Source of the DNA: Protonemura montana
Taxonomy: Eukaryota; Arthropoda; Insecta; Plecoptera; Nemouridae
Reading direction: 5' to 3'
Length of the DNA stretch: 64,000 bases
Assembly (NCBI GenBank): GCA_947568835.1
Contig: CANOQG010000007.1
Location: 4,278,001-4,342,000, forward strand
A program made the position numbers and the translations under genes. This document shows, in pieces, positions 13,401 through 28,000 of the stretch; the first letter of the stretch is position 1, and each line of letters begins with the position of its first letter. The notes below the pieces were generated by a model. It did no database searches, was not told where the DNA came from, and worked only from the letters and a program-made list of their open reading frames with translations.

Positions 13401-16400
13401 CAGGACATGGGGCAGGACATGGGGCAGGACATGGGGCAGGACATGGGGCAGGACATGAGGCAGGACATGGGACATGGGGCAAGACATGGGGCAGGACATG
13501 GGGCAGGACATGGGGCAGGACATGGGGCAGGACATGAGGCAGGACATGGGACATGGGGCAGGACATGGGGCAGGACATGGAGCAGGACATGGGACATGAC
13601 ATGGGACAGGACATGGGGCAGGACATGGGGCAGGACATGGGGCAGGACATGGGGCAGGACATGGGACAGGACATGGGGCAGGACATGGGGCAGGACATGG
13701 GACATGGGGCAGGACATGGAGCAGGACATGGGGCAGGACATGGGGCAGGACATACGGCAGGACATGGGGCAGGACATGGGGCAGGACATGGGTCAGGACA
13801 TGGGGCAGGACATGAGGCAGGACTTGGGGCAGGACATGGGGCAGGACATGGGGCAGGACATGGGACAGGACATGGGGCAGGACATGGGGCAGGACATGGG
13901 GCAGGACATGGGGCAGGACATGGGGCAGGACATGGGGCAGGACATGGGACAGGACATGGGGCAGGACATGGGGCAGGACATGGGACATGGGGCAGGACAT
14001 GGAGCAGGACATGGGGAAGGACATGGGGCAGGACATAGGGCAGGACATGGGGCAGGACATGGGGCAGGACATGGGGCAGGACATGGGGCAGGACATGGGG
14101 CAGGACATGAGGCAGGACATGGGACATGGGGCAAGACATGGGGCAGGACATGGAGCAGGACATGGGACAGGACATGGGGCAGGACATGGGGCAGGACATG
14201 GGGCATGACATGGGACAGGACATGGGGCAGGACATGGGGCAGGACATAGGGCAGGACATGGGGCAGGACATGAGGCAGGACATGGGACAGGACATGGGGC
14301 AGGACATGGGGCAGGACATGGGACAGGACATAGGGCAGGACTAGGGGCAGGACATGGGGCAGGACATGGGGCAGGACATGGGACAGGACATGGGGCAGGA
14401 CATGGGGCAGGACATGTGGCAGGACATGGGGCAGGACATGGGGCAGGACATGGGGCAGGAAATGGGGCAGGACATGGGACATGGGGCAGGACATGTAGCA
14501 GGACATGGGGCAGGACAAGGGGCAGGACATGGGACAGGACATAGGGCAGGACATGGGGCAGGACATGGGGCAGGACATGGGGCAGGACATGGGGCAGGAC
14601 CTGGGGCATGACATGGGACATGGGGCAGGACATGGGGCAGGACATGGAGCAGGACATGGGGCAGGACATGGGGCAGGACATGGGGCAGGACATGGGGCAG
14701 GACATGGAGCAGGACATGGGACATGACATGGGACAGGACATGGGACAGGACATAGGGCAGGACATGGGGCAGGACATGGGGCAGGACATAGGGCAGGACA
14801 TGGGGCAGGACATGGGGCAGGACATGGGGCAGGACATGGGGCAGGACATGGGGCAGGACATGAGGCAGGACATGGGACATGGGGCAAGACATGGGGCAGG
14901 ACATGGAGCAGGACATGGGACAGGACATGGGGCAGGACATGGGGCAGGACATGGGGCATGACATGGGACATGGGGCAGGACATGGGGCAGGACATGGAGC
15001 AGGACATGGGGCAGGACATGGGGCAGGACATGGGGCAGGACATGGGACATGGGGCAAGACATGGGGCAGGACATAGGGCAGGACATGGGGCAGGACATGG
15101 GGCAGGACATGGGACAAGACATAGGGCAGGACATGGGGCAGGACATGGGGCAGGACATGGGGCAGGACATGGGACATGGGGCATAACAGGGGGAGGACAT
15201 GGAGCAGGACATGGGGCAGGACATGGGGCAGGACATGGGACAGGACATAGGGAAGGACATGGGGCAGGACATGGGGCAGGACATGGGGCAGGACATGGGA
15301 CATGGGGCAAGACATGGGGCAGGACATGGGGCAGGACATAGGGCAGGACATGGGGCAGGACATGGGGCAGGAAATGGGACAGGACAAAGGGCAGGACATG
15401 GGGTAGGACATGGGACATGGGGCAGGACATGGGGCAGGACATGGGGCATGACATGGGGCAGGACATGGGACAGGACATGGGGCAAGACATGGGGCAGGAC
15501 GTGAGGCAGGACATTGGACAGGACATGGGGCAAAACATGGGGCAGGACATGGGACAGGACATGGGGCAGGACATGGGGCAGGACATGGAGCAGGACATGG
15601 GGCAGGACATGGGACATGGGGCAAGACATGGGGCAGGACATAGGGCAGGACATGGGGCAGGACATGGGGCAGGACATGGGACAAGACATAGGGCAGGACA
15701 TGGGGCAGGACATGGGGCAGGACATGGGGCAGGACATGGGACATGGGGCATAACAGGGGGAGGACATGGAGCAGGACATGGGGCAGGACATGGGGCAGGA
15801 CATGGGGCAGGACATGGGACAGGACATAGGGAAGGACATGGGGCAGGACATGGGGCAGGACATGGGGCAGGACATGGGACATGGGGCAAGACATGGGGCA
15901 GGACATGGGGCAGGACATGGGGCAGGACATGGGGCAGGACATGGGGCAGGAAATGGGACAGGACAAAGGGCAGGACATGGGGTAGGACATGGGACATGGG
16001 GCAGGACATGGGGCAGGACATGGGGCATGACATGGGGCAGGACATGGGACAGGACATGGGGCAGGACATGGGGCAGGACATGGGGCAGGACATGAGGCAG
16101 GACATTGGACAGGACATGGGGCAAAACATGGGGCAGGACATGGGACAGGACATGGGGCAGGACATGGGGCAGGACATGGGGCAGGACATGGGGCAGGACA
16201 TGGGACATGAGGCAGGACAGGGGGAGGACATGGAGCGGGACATGGGGCAGGACATGAGGCAGGACATGGGACATGGGGCAGGACATGGGGCAGGACATGG
16301 AGCAGGACATGGGACATGACATGGGACAGGACATACGGCAGGACATGGGGCAGGACATGGGGCAGGACATGGGTCAGGACATGGGGCAGGACATGGGACA

Positions 16401-16509
16401 GGACATGGGGCAGGACATGGGGCAGGACATGGGACATGGGGCAGGACATGGAGCAGGACATGGGGAAGGACATGGGGCAGGACATAGGGCAGGACATGGG
16501 GCAGGACAT
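10297..16509 (+). repeat. 6.2-kb block, copy 2 (partner at 1-6,213)
   Basis: This is the downstream partner of the left-edge block at a constant 10,296-bp offset. I saw only a few point differences, for example one extra G-to-A near 15,484 (CAAGAC in place of CAGGAC) and one near 12,915 (CAGAAC in place of CAGGAC). After 16,509 this copy continues with the succession found after 3,052. Copy 1 instead jumps at 6,214 to the succession found after 1,225. Confidence 0.9.
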
Positions 16510-18133
16510 AGGGCAGGACATGGGGCAGGACATGGGGCAGGACATAGGGCAGGACATGGGGCAGGACATGGGGCAGGACATGGGGCAGGACATGGGGCAG
16601 GACATGGGGCAGGACATGAGGCAGGACATGGGACATGGGGCAAGACATGGGGCAGGACATGGGGCAGGACATGGGGCAGGACATGGGGCAGGACATGAGG
16701 CAGGACATGGGACATGGGGCAGGACATGGGGCAGGACATGGAGCAGGACATGGGACATGACATGGGACAGGACATGGGGCAGGACATGGGGCAGGACATG
16801 GGGCAGGACATGGGGCAGGACATGGGACAGGACATGGGGCAGGACATGGGGCAGGACATGGGACATGGGGCAGGACATGGAGCAGGACATGGGGCAGGAC
16901 ATGGGGCAGGACATACGGCAGGACATGGGGCAGGACATGGGGCAGGACATGGGTCAGGACATGGGGCAGGACATGAGGCAGGACTTGGGGCAGGACATGG
17001 GGCAGGACATGGGGCAGGACATGGGACAGGACATGGGGCAGGACATGGGGCAGGACATGGGGCAGGACATGGGGCAGGACATGGGGCAGGACATGGGGCA
17101 GGACATGGGACAGGACATGGGGCAGGACATGGGGCAGGACATGGGACATGGGGCAGGACATGGAGCAGGACATGGGGAAGGACATGGGGCAGGACATAGG
17201 GCAGGACATGGGGCAGGACATGGGGCAGGACATGGGGCAGGACATGGGGCAGGACATGGGGCAGGACATGAGGCAGGACATGGGACATGGGGCAAGACAT
17301 GGGGCAGGACATGGAGCAGGACATGGGACAGGACATGGGGCAGGACATGGGGCAGGACATGGGGCATGACATGGGACATGGGGCAGGACATGGGGCAGGA
17401 CATGGAGCAGGACATGGGGCAGGACATGGGGCAGGACATGGGGCAGGACATGGGACATGGGGCAAGACATGGGGCAGGACATAGGGCAGGACATGGGGCA
17501 GGACATGGGGCAGGACATGGGACAAGACATAGGGCAGGACATGGGGCAGGACATGGGGCAGGACATGGGGCAGGACATGGGACATGGGGCATAACAGGGG
17601 GAGGACATGGAGCAGGACATGGGGCAGGACATGGGGCAGGACATGGGACAGGACATAGGGAAGGACATGGGGCAGGACATGGGGCAGGACATTGGGCAGG
17701 ACATGGGACATGGGGCAAGACATGGGGCAGGACATGGGGCAGGACATGGGGCAGGACATGGGGCAGGATATGGGGCAGGACATGGGGCAGGACATGAGGC
17801 AGGACATGGGACATGAGGTAAGACATGGGGCAGGACATGGAGCAGGACATGGGACAGGACATGGGGCAGGACATGGGGCAGGACATGGGGCATGACATGG
17901 GACATGGGGCAGGACATGGGGCGGGACATGGAGCAGAAAATGGGGCAGGACATGGGGCAGGACATAGGGCAGGACATGGGGCAGGACATGGGGCAGGACA
18001 TGGGGCAGGACATGGGACATGGGGCAAGACATGGGGCAGGACATAGGGCAGGACATGGGGCAGGACATGGGGCAGGACATGGGACAGGACATAGGGCAGG
18101 ACATGGGGCAGGACATGGGGCAGGACATGGGGC
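14205..18133 (+). repeat. 3,929-bp higher-order unit, copy 1
   Basis: Landmarks at 14,341 (CTAG), 15,182 and 15,749 (CATAAC) and 17,818 (GTAAG) recur 3,929 bp downstream. The unit is a 3,161-type unit extended with material also seen at the left edge of the window (204-884), so it is itself a composite. Boundaries are accurate to about one or two monomers, because homology at the junctions is ambiguous. Confidence 0.85.
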
Positions 18134-21100
18134 AGGACATGGGACAGGACATGGGGCAGGACATGGGGCAGGACATAGGGCAGGACATGGGGCAGGACAT
18201 GAGGCAGGACATGGGACAGGACATGGGGCAGGACATGGGGCAGGACATGGGACAGGACATAGGGCAGGACTAGGGGCAGGACATGGGGCAGGACATGGGG
18301 CAGGACATGGGACAGGACATGGGGCAGGACATGGGGCAGGACATGTGGCAGGACATGGGGCAGGACATGGGGCAGGACATGGGGCAGGAAATAAGGCAGG
18401 ACATGGGACATGGGGCAGGACATGTAGCAGGACATGGGGCAGGACAAGGGGCAGGACATGGGACAGGACATAGGGCAGGACATGGGGCAGGACATGGGGC
18501 AGGACATGGGGCAGGACATGGGGCAGGACCTGGGGCATGACATGGGACATGGGGCAGGACATGGGGCAGGACATGGAGCAGGACATGGGGCAGGACATGG
18601 GGCAGGACATGGGGCAGGACATGGGGCAGGACATGGAGCAGGACATGGGACATGACATGGGACAGGACATGGGACAGGACATAGGGCAGGACATGGGGCA
18701 GGACATGGGGCAGGACATAGGGCAGGACATGGGGCAGGACATGGGGCAGGACATGGGGCAGGACATGGGGCAGGACATGGGGCAGGACATGAGGCAGGAC
18801 ATGGGACATGGGGCAAGACATGGGGCAGGACATGGAGCAGGACATGGGACAGGACATGGGGCAGGACATGGGGCAGGACATGGGGCATGACATGGGACAT
18901 GGGGCAGGACATGGGGCAGGACATGGAGCAGGACATGGGGCAGGACATGGGGCAGGACATGGGGCAGGACATGGGACATGGGGCAAGACATGGGGCAGGA
19001 CATAGGGCAGGACATGGGGCAGGACATGGGGCAGGACATGGGACAAGACATAGGGCAGGACATGGGGCAGGACATGGGGCAGGACATGGGGCAGGACATG
19101 GGACATGGGGCATAACAGGGGGAGGACATGGAGCAGGACATGGGGCAGGACATGGGGCAGGACATGGGACAGGACATAGGGAAGGACATGGGGCAGGACA
19201 TGGGGCAGGACATGGGGCAGGACATGGGACATGGGGCAAGACATGGGGCAGGACATGGGGCAGGACATAGGGCAGGACATGGGGCAGGACATGGGGCAGG
19301 AAATGGGACAGGACAAAGGGCAGGACATGGGGTAGGACATGGGACATGGGGCAGGACATGGGGCAGGACATGGGGCATGACATGGGGCAGGACATGGGAC
19401 AGGACATGGGGCAGGACATGGGGCAGGACGTGAGGCAGGACATTGGACAGGACATGGGGCAAAACATGGGGCAGGACATGGGACAGGACATGGGGCAGGA
19501 CATGGGGCAGGACATGGAGCAGGACATGGGGCAGGACATGGGACATGGGGCAAGACATGGGGCAGGACATAGGGCAGGACATGGGGCAGGACATGGGGCA
19601 GGACATGGGACAAGACATAGGGCAGGACATGGGGCAGGACATGGGGCAGGACATGGGGCAGGACATGGGACATGGGGCATAACAGGGGGAGGACATGGAG
19701 CAGGACATGGGGCAGGACATGGGGCAGGACATGGGACAGGACATAGGGAAGGACATGGGGCAGGACATGGGGCAGGACATGGGGCAGGACATGGGACATG
19801 GGGCAAGACATGGGGCAGGACATGGGGCAGGACATGGGGCAGGACATGGGGCAGGACATGGGGCAGGAAATGGGACAGGACAAAGGGCAGGACATGGGGT
19901 AGGACATGGGACATGGGGCAGGACATGGGGCAGGACATGGGGCATGACATGGGGCAGGACATGGGACAGGACATGGGGCAGGACATGGGGCAGGACATGG
20001 GGCAGGACATGGGGCAGGACATGAGGCAGGACATTGGACAGGACATGGGGCAAAACATGGGGCAGGACATGGGACAGGACATGGGGCAGGACATGGGGCA
20101 GGACATGGGGCAGGACATGGGGCAGGACATGGGACATGAGGCAGGACAGGGGGAGGACATGGAGCGGGACATGGGGCAGGACATGAGGCAGGACATGGGA
20201 CATGGGGCAGGACATGGGGCAGGACATGGAGCAGGACATGGGACATGACATGGGACAGGACATACGGCAGGACATGGGGCAGGACATGGGGCAGGACATG
20301 GGTCAGGACATGGGGCAGGACATGGGACAGGACATGGGGCAGGACATGGGGCAGGACATGGGACATGGGGCAGGACATGGAGCAGGACATGGGGAAGGAC
20401 ATGGGGCAGGACATAGGGCAGGACATGGGGCAGGACATAGGGCAGGACATGGGGCAGGACATGGGGCAGGACATAGGGCAGGACATGGGGCAGGACATGG
20501 GGCAGGACATGGGGCAGGACATGGGGCAGGACATGGGGCAGGACATGAGGCAGGACATGGGACATGGGGCAAGACATGGGGCAGGACATGGGGCAGGACA
20601 TGGGGCAGGACATGGGGCAGGACATGAGGCAGGACATGGGACATGGGGCAGGACATGGGGCAGGACATGGAGCAGGACATGGGACATGACATGGGACAGG
20701 ACATGGGGCAGGACATGGGGCAGGACATGGGGCAGGACATGGGGCAGGACATGGGACAGGACATGGGGCAGGACATGGGGCAGGACATGGGACATGGGGC
20801 AGGACATGGAGCAGGACATGGGGCAGGACATGGGGCAGGACATACGGCAGGACATGGGGCAGGACATGGGGCAGGACATGGGTCAGGACATGGGGCAGGA
20901 CATGAGGCAGGACTTGGGGCAGGACATGGGGCAGGACATGGGGCAGGACATGGGACAGGACATGGGGCAGGACATGGGGCAGGACATGGGGCAGGACATG
21001 GGGCAGGACATGGGGCAGGACATGGGGCAGGACATGGGACAGGACATGGGGCAGGACATGGGGCAGGACATGGGACATGGGGCAGGACATGGAGCAGGAC

Positions 21101-22026
21101 ATGGGGAAGGATATGGGGCAGGACATAGGGCAGGACATGGGGCAGGACATGGGGCAGGACATGGGGCAGGACATGGGGCAGGACATGGGGCAGGACATGA
21201 GGCAGGACATGGGACATGGGGCAAGACATGGGGCAGGACATGGAGCAGGACATGGGACAGGACATGGGGCAGGACATGGGGCAGGACATGGGGCATGACA
21301 TGGGACATGGGGCAGGACATGGGGCAGGACATGGAGCAGGACATGGGGCAGGACATGGGGCAGGACATGGGGCAGGACATGGGACATGGGGCAAGACATG
21401 GGGCAGGACATAGGGCAGGACATGGGGCAGGACATGGGGCAGGACATGGGACAAGACATAGGGCAGGACATGGGGCAGGACATGGGGCAGGACATGGGGC
21501 AGGACATGGGACATGGGGCATAACAGGGGGAGGACATGGAGCAGGACATGGGGCAGGACATGGGGCAGGACATGGGACAGGACATAGGGAAGGACATGGG
21601 GCAGGACATGGGGCAGGACATTGGGCAGGACATGGGACATGGGGCAAGACATGGGGCAGGACATGGGGCAGGACATGGGGCAGGACATGGGGCAGGATAT
21701 GGGGCAGGACATGGGGCAGGACATGAGGCAGGACATGGGACATGAGGTAAGACATGGGGCAGGACATGGAGCAGGACATGGGACAGGACATGGGGCAGGA
21801 CATGGGGCAGGACATGGGGCATGACATGGGACATGGGGCAGGACATGGGGCAGGACATAGGGCAGGACATGGGGCAGGACATGGGGCAGGACATGGGGCA
21901 GGACATGGGACATGGGGCAAGACATGGGGCAGGACATAGGGCAGGACATGGGGCAGGACATGGGGCAGGACATGGGACAGGACATAGGGCAGGACATGGG
22001 GCAGGACATGGGGCAGGACATGGGGC
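18134..22026 (+). repeat. 3,929-bp unit, copy 2, shortened by 36 bp
   Basis: This copy follows copy 1 directly with the same variant order. Near 21,850 it lacks exactly three monomers, including those with GGGCGGG and AGAAAATGG, so the offset drops from 3,929 to 3,893 bp from there on. A private variant, GGAAATAAGG, sits near 18,390. A third partial copy follows to about 23.0 kb and then loses about 570 bp of the pattern. Confidence 0.85.
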
Positions 22027-25000
22027 AGGACATGGGACAGGACATGGGGCAGGACATGGGGCAGGACATAGGGCAGGACATGGGGCAGGACATGAGGCAG
22101 GACATGGGACAGGACATGGGGCAGGACATGGGGCAGGACATGGGACAGGACATAGGGCAGGACTAGGGGCAGGACATGGGGCAGGACATGGGGCAGGACA
22201 TGGGACAGGACATGGGGCAGGACATGGGGCAGGACATGTGGCAGGACATGGGGCAGGACATGGGGCAGGACATGGGGCAGGAAATGGGGCAGGACATGGG
22301 ACATGGGGCAGGACATGTAGCAGGACATGGGGCAGGACAAGGGGCAGGACATGGGACAGGACATAGGGCAGGACATGGGGCAGGACATGGGGCAGGACAT
22401 GGGGCAGGACATGGGGCAGGACCTGGGGCATGACATGGGACATGGGGCAGGACATGGGGCAGGACATGGAGCAGGACATGGGGCAGGACATGGGGCAGGA
22501 CATGGGGCAGGACATGGGGCAGGACATGGAGCAGGACATGGGACATGACATGGGACAGGACATGGGACAGGACATAGGGCAGGACATGGGGCAGGACATG
22601 GGGCAGGACATAGGGCAGGACATGGGGCAGGACATGGGGCAGGACATGGGGCAGGACATGGGGCAGGACATGGGGCAGGACATGAGGCAGGACATGGGAC
22701 ATGGGGCAAGACATGGGGCAGGACATGGAGCAGGACATGGGACAGGACATGGGGCAGGACATGGGGCAGGACATGGGGCATGACATGGGACATGGGGCAG
22801 GACATGGGGCAGGACATGGAGCAGGACATGGGGCAGGACATGGGGCAGGACATGGGGCAGGACATGGGACATGGGGCAAGACATGGGGCAGGACATAGGG
22901 CAGGACATGGGGCAGGACATGGGGCAGGACATGGGACAAGACATAGGGCAGGACATGGGGCAGGACATGGGGCAGGACATGGGGCAGGACATGGGACATG
23001 GGGCATAACAGGGGGAGGACATGGAGCAGGACATGGGGCAGGACATGGGGCAGGACATGGGACAGGACATAGGGAAGGACATGGGGCAGGAAATGGGGCA
23101 GGACATGGGGCAGGACATGGGACATGGGGCAAGACATGGGGCAGGACATGGGGCAGGACATGGGGCAGGACATGGGGCAGGACATGGGGCAGGAAATGGG
23201 ACAGGACAAAGGGCAGGACATGGGGTAGGACATGGGACATGGGGCAGGACATGGGGCAGGACATGGGGCATGACATGGGGCAGGACATGGGACAGGACAT
23301 GGGGCAGGACATGGGGCAGGACATGAGGCAGGACATTGGACAGGACATGGGGCAAAACATGGGGCAGGACATGGGACAGGACATGGGGCAGGACATGGGG
23401 CAGGACATGGGGCAGGACATGGGGCAGGACATGGGACATGAGGCAGGACAGGGGGAGGACATGGAGCGGGACATGGGGCAGGACATGGGGCAGGACATGG
23501 AGCAGGACATAGGGCAGGAAATGGGGCAGGACATGGGACAGGACATAGGGCAGGACATGGGGCAGGACATGACGCAGGACATGGAGCAGGACATAAGACA
23601 TAGGGCAGGACAGGGGGAGGACATGGAGCAGGACATGGGGCATTACATGGGGCAGGACATAAGACAGGACATAGGGCAGGACATGGGGCAGGACATGGGG
23701 CAGAACATGGGACAGGACATAGGGAAGGACATGGGGCAGGACATGGGGCAGGACATGGGGCAGGACATGGGACATGGGGCAAGACATGGGGCAGGACATG
23801 GGGCAGGACATAGGGCAGGACATGGGGCAGGACATGGGGCAGGAAATGGGACAGGACAAAGGGCAGGACATGGGGTAGGACATGGGACATGGGGCAGGAC
23901 ATGGGGCAGGACATGGGGCAGGACATGGGGCAGGACATGGGGCAGGACATGGGACATGGGGCATAACAGGGGGAGGACATGGAGCAGGACATGGGGCAGG
24001 ACATGGGGCAGGACATGGGACAGGACATAGGGAAGGACATGGGGCAGGACATGGGGCAGGACATGGGGCAGGACATGGGACATGGGGCAAGACATGGGGC
24101 AGGACATGGGGCAGGACATAGGGCAGGACATGGGGCAGGACATGGGGCAGGAAATGGGACAGGACAAAGGGCAGGACATGGGGTAGGACATGGGACATGG
24201 GGCAGGACATGGGGCAGGACATGGGGCATGACATGGGGCAGGACATGGGACAGGACATGGGGCAGGACATGGGGCAGGACGTGAGGCAGGACATTGGACA
24301 GGACATGGGGCAAAACATGGGGCAGGACATGGGACAGGACATGGGGCAGGACATGGGGCAGGACATGGAGCAGGACACGGGGCAGGACATGGGACATGGG
24401 GCAAGACATGGGGCAGGACATAGGGCAGGACATGGGGCAGGACATGGGGCAGGACATGGGACAAGACATAGGGCAGGACATGGGGCAGGACATGGGGCAG
24501 GACATGGGGCAGGACATGGGACATGGGGCATAACAGGGGGAGGACATGGAGCAGGACATGGGGCAGGACATGGGGCAGGACATGGGACAGGACATAGGGA
24601 AGGACATGGGGCAGGACATGGGGCAGGACATGGGGCAGGACATGGGACATGGGGCAAGACATGGGGCAGGACATGGGGCAGGACATGGGGCAGGACATGG
24701 GGCAGGACATGGGGCAGGAAATGGGACAGGACAAAGGGCAGGACATGGGGTAGGACATGGGACATGGGGCAGGACATGGGGCAGGACATGGGGCATGACA
24801 TGGGGCAGGACATGGGACAGGACATGGGGCAGGACATGGGGCAGGACATGGGGCAGGACATGGGGCAGGACATGAGGCAGGACATTGGACAGGACATGGG
24901 GCAGGACATGGGGCAGGACATGGGGCAGGACATGGGGCAGGACATGGGACATGAGGCAGGACAGGGGGAGGACATGGAGCGGGACATGGGGCAGGACATG

Positions 25001-28000
25001 AGGCAGGACATGGGACATGGGGCAGGACATGGGGCAGGACATGGAGCAGGACATGGGACATGACATGGGACAGGACATACGGCAGGACATGGGGCAGGAC
25101 ATGGGGCAGGACATGGGTCAGGACATGGGGCAGGACATGGGACAGGACATGGGGCAGGACATGGGGCAGGACATGGGACATGGGGCAGGACATGGAGCAG
25201 GACATGGGGAAGGACATGGGGCAGGACATAGGGCAGGACATGGGGCAGGACATAGGGCAGGACATGGGGCAGGACATGGGGCAGGACATAGGGCAGGACA
25301 TGGGGCAGGACATGGGGCAGGACATGGGGCAGGACATGGGGCAGGACATGGGGCAGGACATGAGGCAGGACATGGGACATGGGGCAAGACATGGGGCAGG
25401 ACATGGGGCAGGACATGGGGCAGGACATGGGGCAGGACATGAGGCAGGACATGGGACATGGGGCAGGACATGGGGCAGGACATGGAGCAGGACATGGGAC
25501 ATGACATGGGACAGGACATGGGGCAGGACATGGGGCAGGACATGGGGCAGGACATGGGGCAGGACATGGGACAGGACATGGGGCAGGACATGGGGCAGGA
25601 CATGGGACATGGGGCAGGACATGGAGCAGGACATGGGGCAGGACATGGGGCAGGACATACGGCAGGACATGGGGCAGGACATGGGGCAGGACATGGGTCA
25701 GGACATGGGGCAGGACATGAGGCAGGACTTGGGGCAGGACATGGGGCAGGACATGGGGCAGGACATGGGACAGGACATGGGGCAGGACATGGGGCAGGAC
25801 ATGGGGCAGGACATGGGGCAGGACATGGGGCAGGACATGGGGCAGGACATGGGACAGGACATGGGGCAGGACATGGGGCAGGACATGGGACATGGGGCAG
25901 GACATGGAGCAGGACATGGGGAAGGACATGGGGCAGGACATAGGGCAGGACATGGGGCAGGACATGGGGCAGGACATGGGGCAGGACATGGTGCAGGACA
26001 TGGGGCAGGACATGAGGCAGGACATGGGACATGGGGCAAGACATGGGGCAGGACATGGAGCAGGACATGGGACAGGACATGGGGCAGGACATGGGGCAGG
26101 ACATGGGGCATGACATGGGACATGGGGCAGGACATGGGGCAGGACATGGAGCAGGACATGGGGCAGGACATGGGGCAGGACATGGGGCAGGACATGGGAC
26201 ATGGGGCAAGACATGGGGCAGGACATAGGGCAGGACATGGGGCAGGACATGGGGCAGGACATGGGACAAGACATAGGGCAGGACATGGGGCAGGACATGG
26301 GGCAGGACATGGGGCAGGACATGGGACATGGGGCATAACAGGGGGAGGACATGGAGCAGGACATGGGGCAGGACATGGGGCAGGACATGGGACAGGACAT
26401 AGGGAAGGACATGGGGCAGGACATGGGGCAGGACATTGGGCAGGACATGGGACATGGGGCAAGACATGGGGCAGGACATGGGGCAGGACATGGGGCAGGA
26501 CATGGGGCAGGATATGGGGCAGGACATGGGGCAGGACATGAGGCAGGACATGGGACATGAGGTAAGACATGGGGCAGGACATGGAGCAGGACATGGGACA
26601 GGACATGGGGCAGGACATGGGGCAGGACATGGGGCATGACATGGGACATGGGGCAAGACATGGGGCAGGACATAGGGCAGGACATGGGGCAGGACATGGG
26701 GCAGGACATGGGACAGGACATAGGGCAGGACATGGGGCAGGACATGGGGCAGGACATGGGGCAGGACATGGGACAGGACATGGGGCAGGACATGGGGCAG
26801 GACATAGGGCAGGACATGGGGCAGGACATGAGGCAGGACATGGGACAGGACATGGGGCAGGACATGGGGCAGGACATGGGACAGGACATAGGGCAGGACT
26901 AGGGGCAGGACATGGGGCAGGACATGGGGCAGGACATGGGACAGGACATGGGGCAGGACATGGGGCAGGACATGTGGCAGGACATGGGGCAGGACATGGG
27001 GCAGGACATGGGGCAGGAAATGGGGCAGGACATGGGACATGGGGCAGGACATGTAGCAGGACATGGGGCAGGACAAGGGGCAGGACATGGGACAGGACAT
27101 AGGGCAGGACATGGGGCAGGACATGGGGCAGGACATGGGGCAGGACATGGGGCAGGACCTGGGGCATGACATGGGACATGGGGCAGGACATGGGGCAGGA
27201 CATGGAGCAGGACATGGGGCAGGACATGGGGCAGGACATGGGGCAGGACATGGGGCAGGACATGGAGCAGGACATGGGACATGACATGGGACAGGACATG
27301 GGACAGGACATAGGGCAGGACATGGGGCAGGACATGGGGCAGGACATAGGGCAGGACATGGGGCAGGACATGGGGCAGGACATGGGGCAGGACATGGGGC
27401 AGGACATGGGGCAGGACATGAGGCAGGACATGGGACATGGGGCAAGACATGGGGCAGGACATGGAGCAGGACATGGGACAGGACATGGGGCAGGACATGG
27501 GGCAGGACATGGGGCATGACATGGGACATGGGGCAGGACATGGGGCAGGACATGGAGCAGGACATGGGGCAGGACATGGGGCAGGACATGGGGCAGGACA
27601 TGGGTTATGGGGCAAGACATGGGGCAGGACATAGGGCAGGACATGGGGCAGGACATGGGGCAGGACATGGGACAAGACATAGGGCAGGACATGGGGCAGG
27701 ACATGGGGCAGGACATGGGGCAGGACATGGGACATGGGGCATAACAGGGGGAGGACATGGAGCAGGACATGGGGCAGGACATGGGGCAGGACATGGGACA
27801 GGACATAGGGAAGGACATGGGGCAGGAAATGGGGCAGGACATGGGGCAGGACATGGGACATGGGGCAAGACATGGGGCAGGACATGGGGCAGGACATGGG
27901 GCAGGACATGGGGCAGGACATGGGGCAGGAAATGGGACAGGACAAAGGGCAGGACATGGGGTAGGACATGGGACATGGGGCAGGACATGGGGCAGGACAT

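Noticed and set aside
6078..26889. Other giant antisense frames (for example 6,078-16,370 with 3,430 codons and 16,954-26,889 with 3,311 codons)
   Set aside because: Same artefact. Start and stop positions are set by chance variants such as GGGTCAGG, which reads as a stop in antisense.
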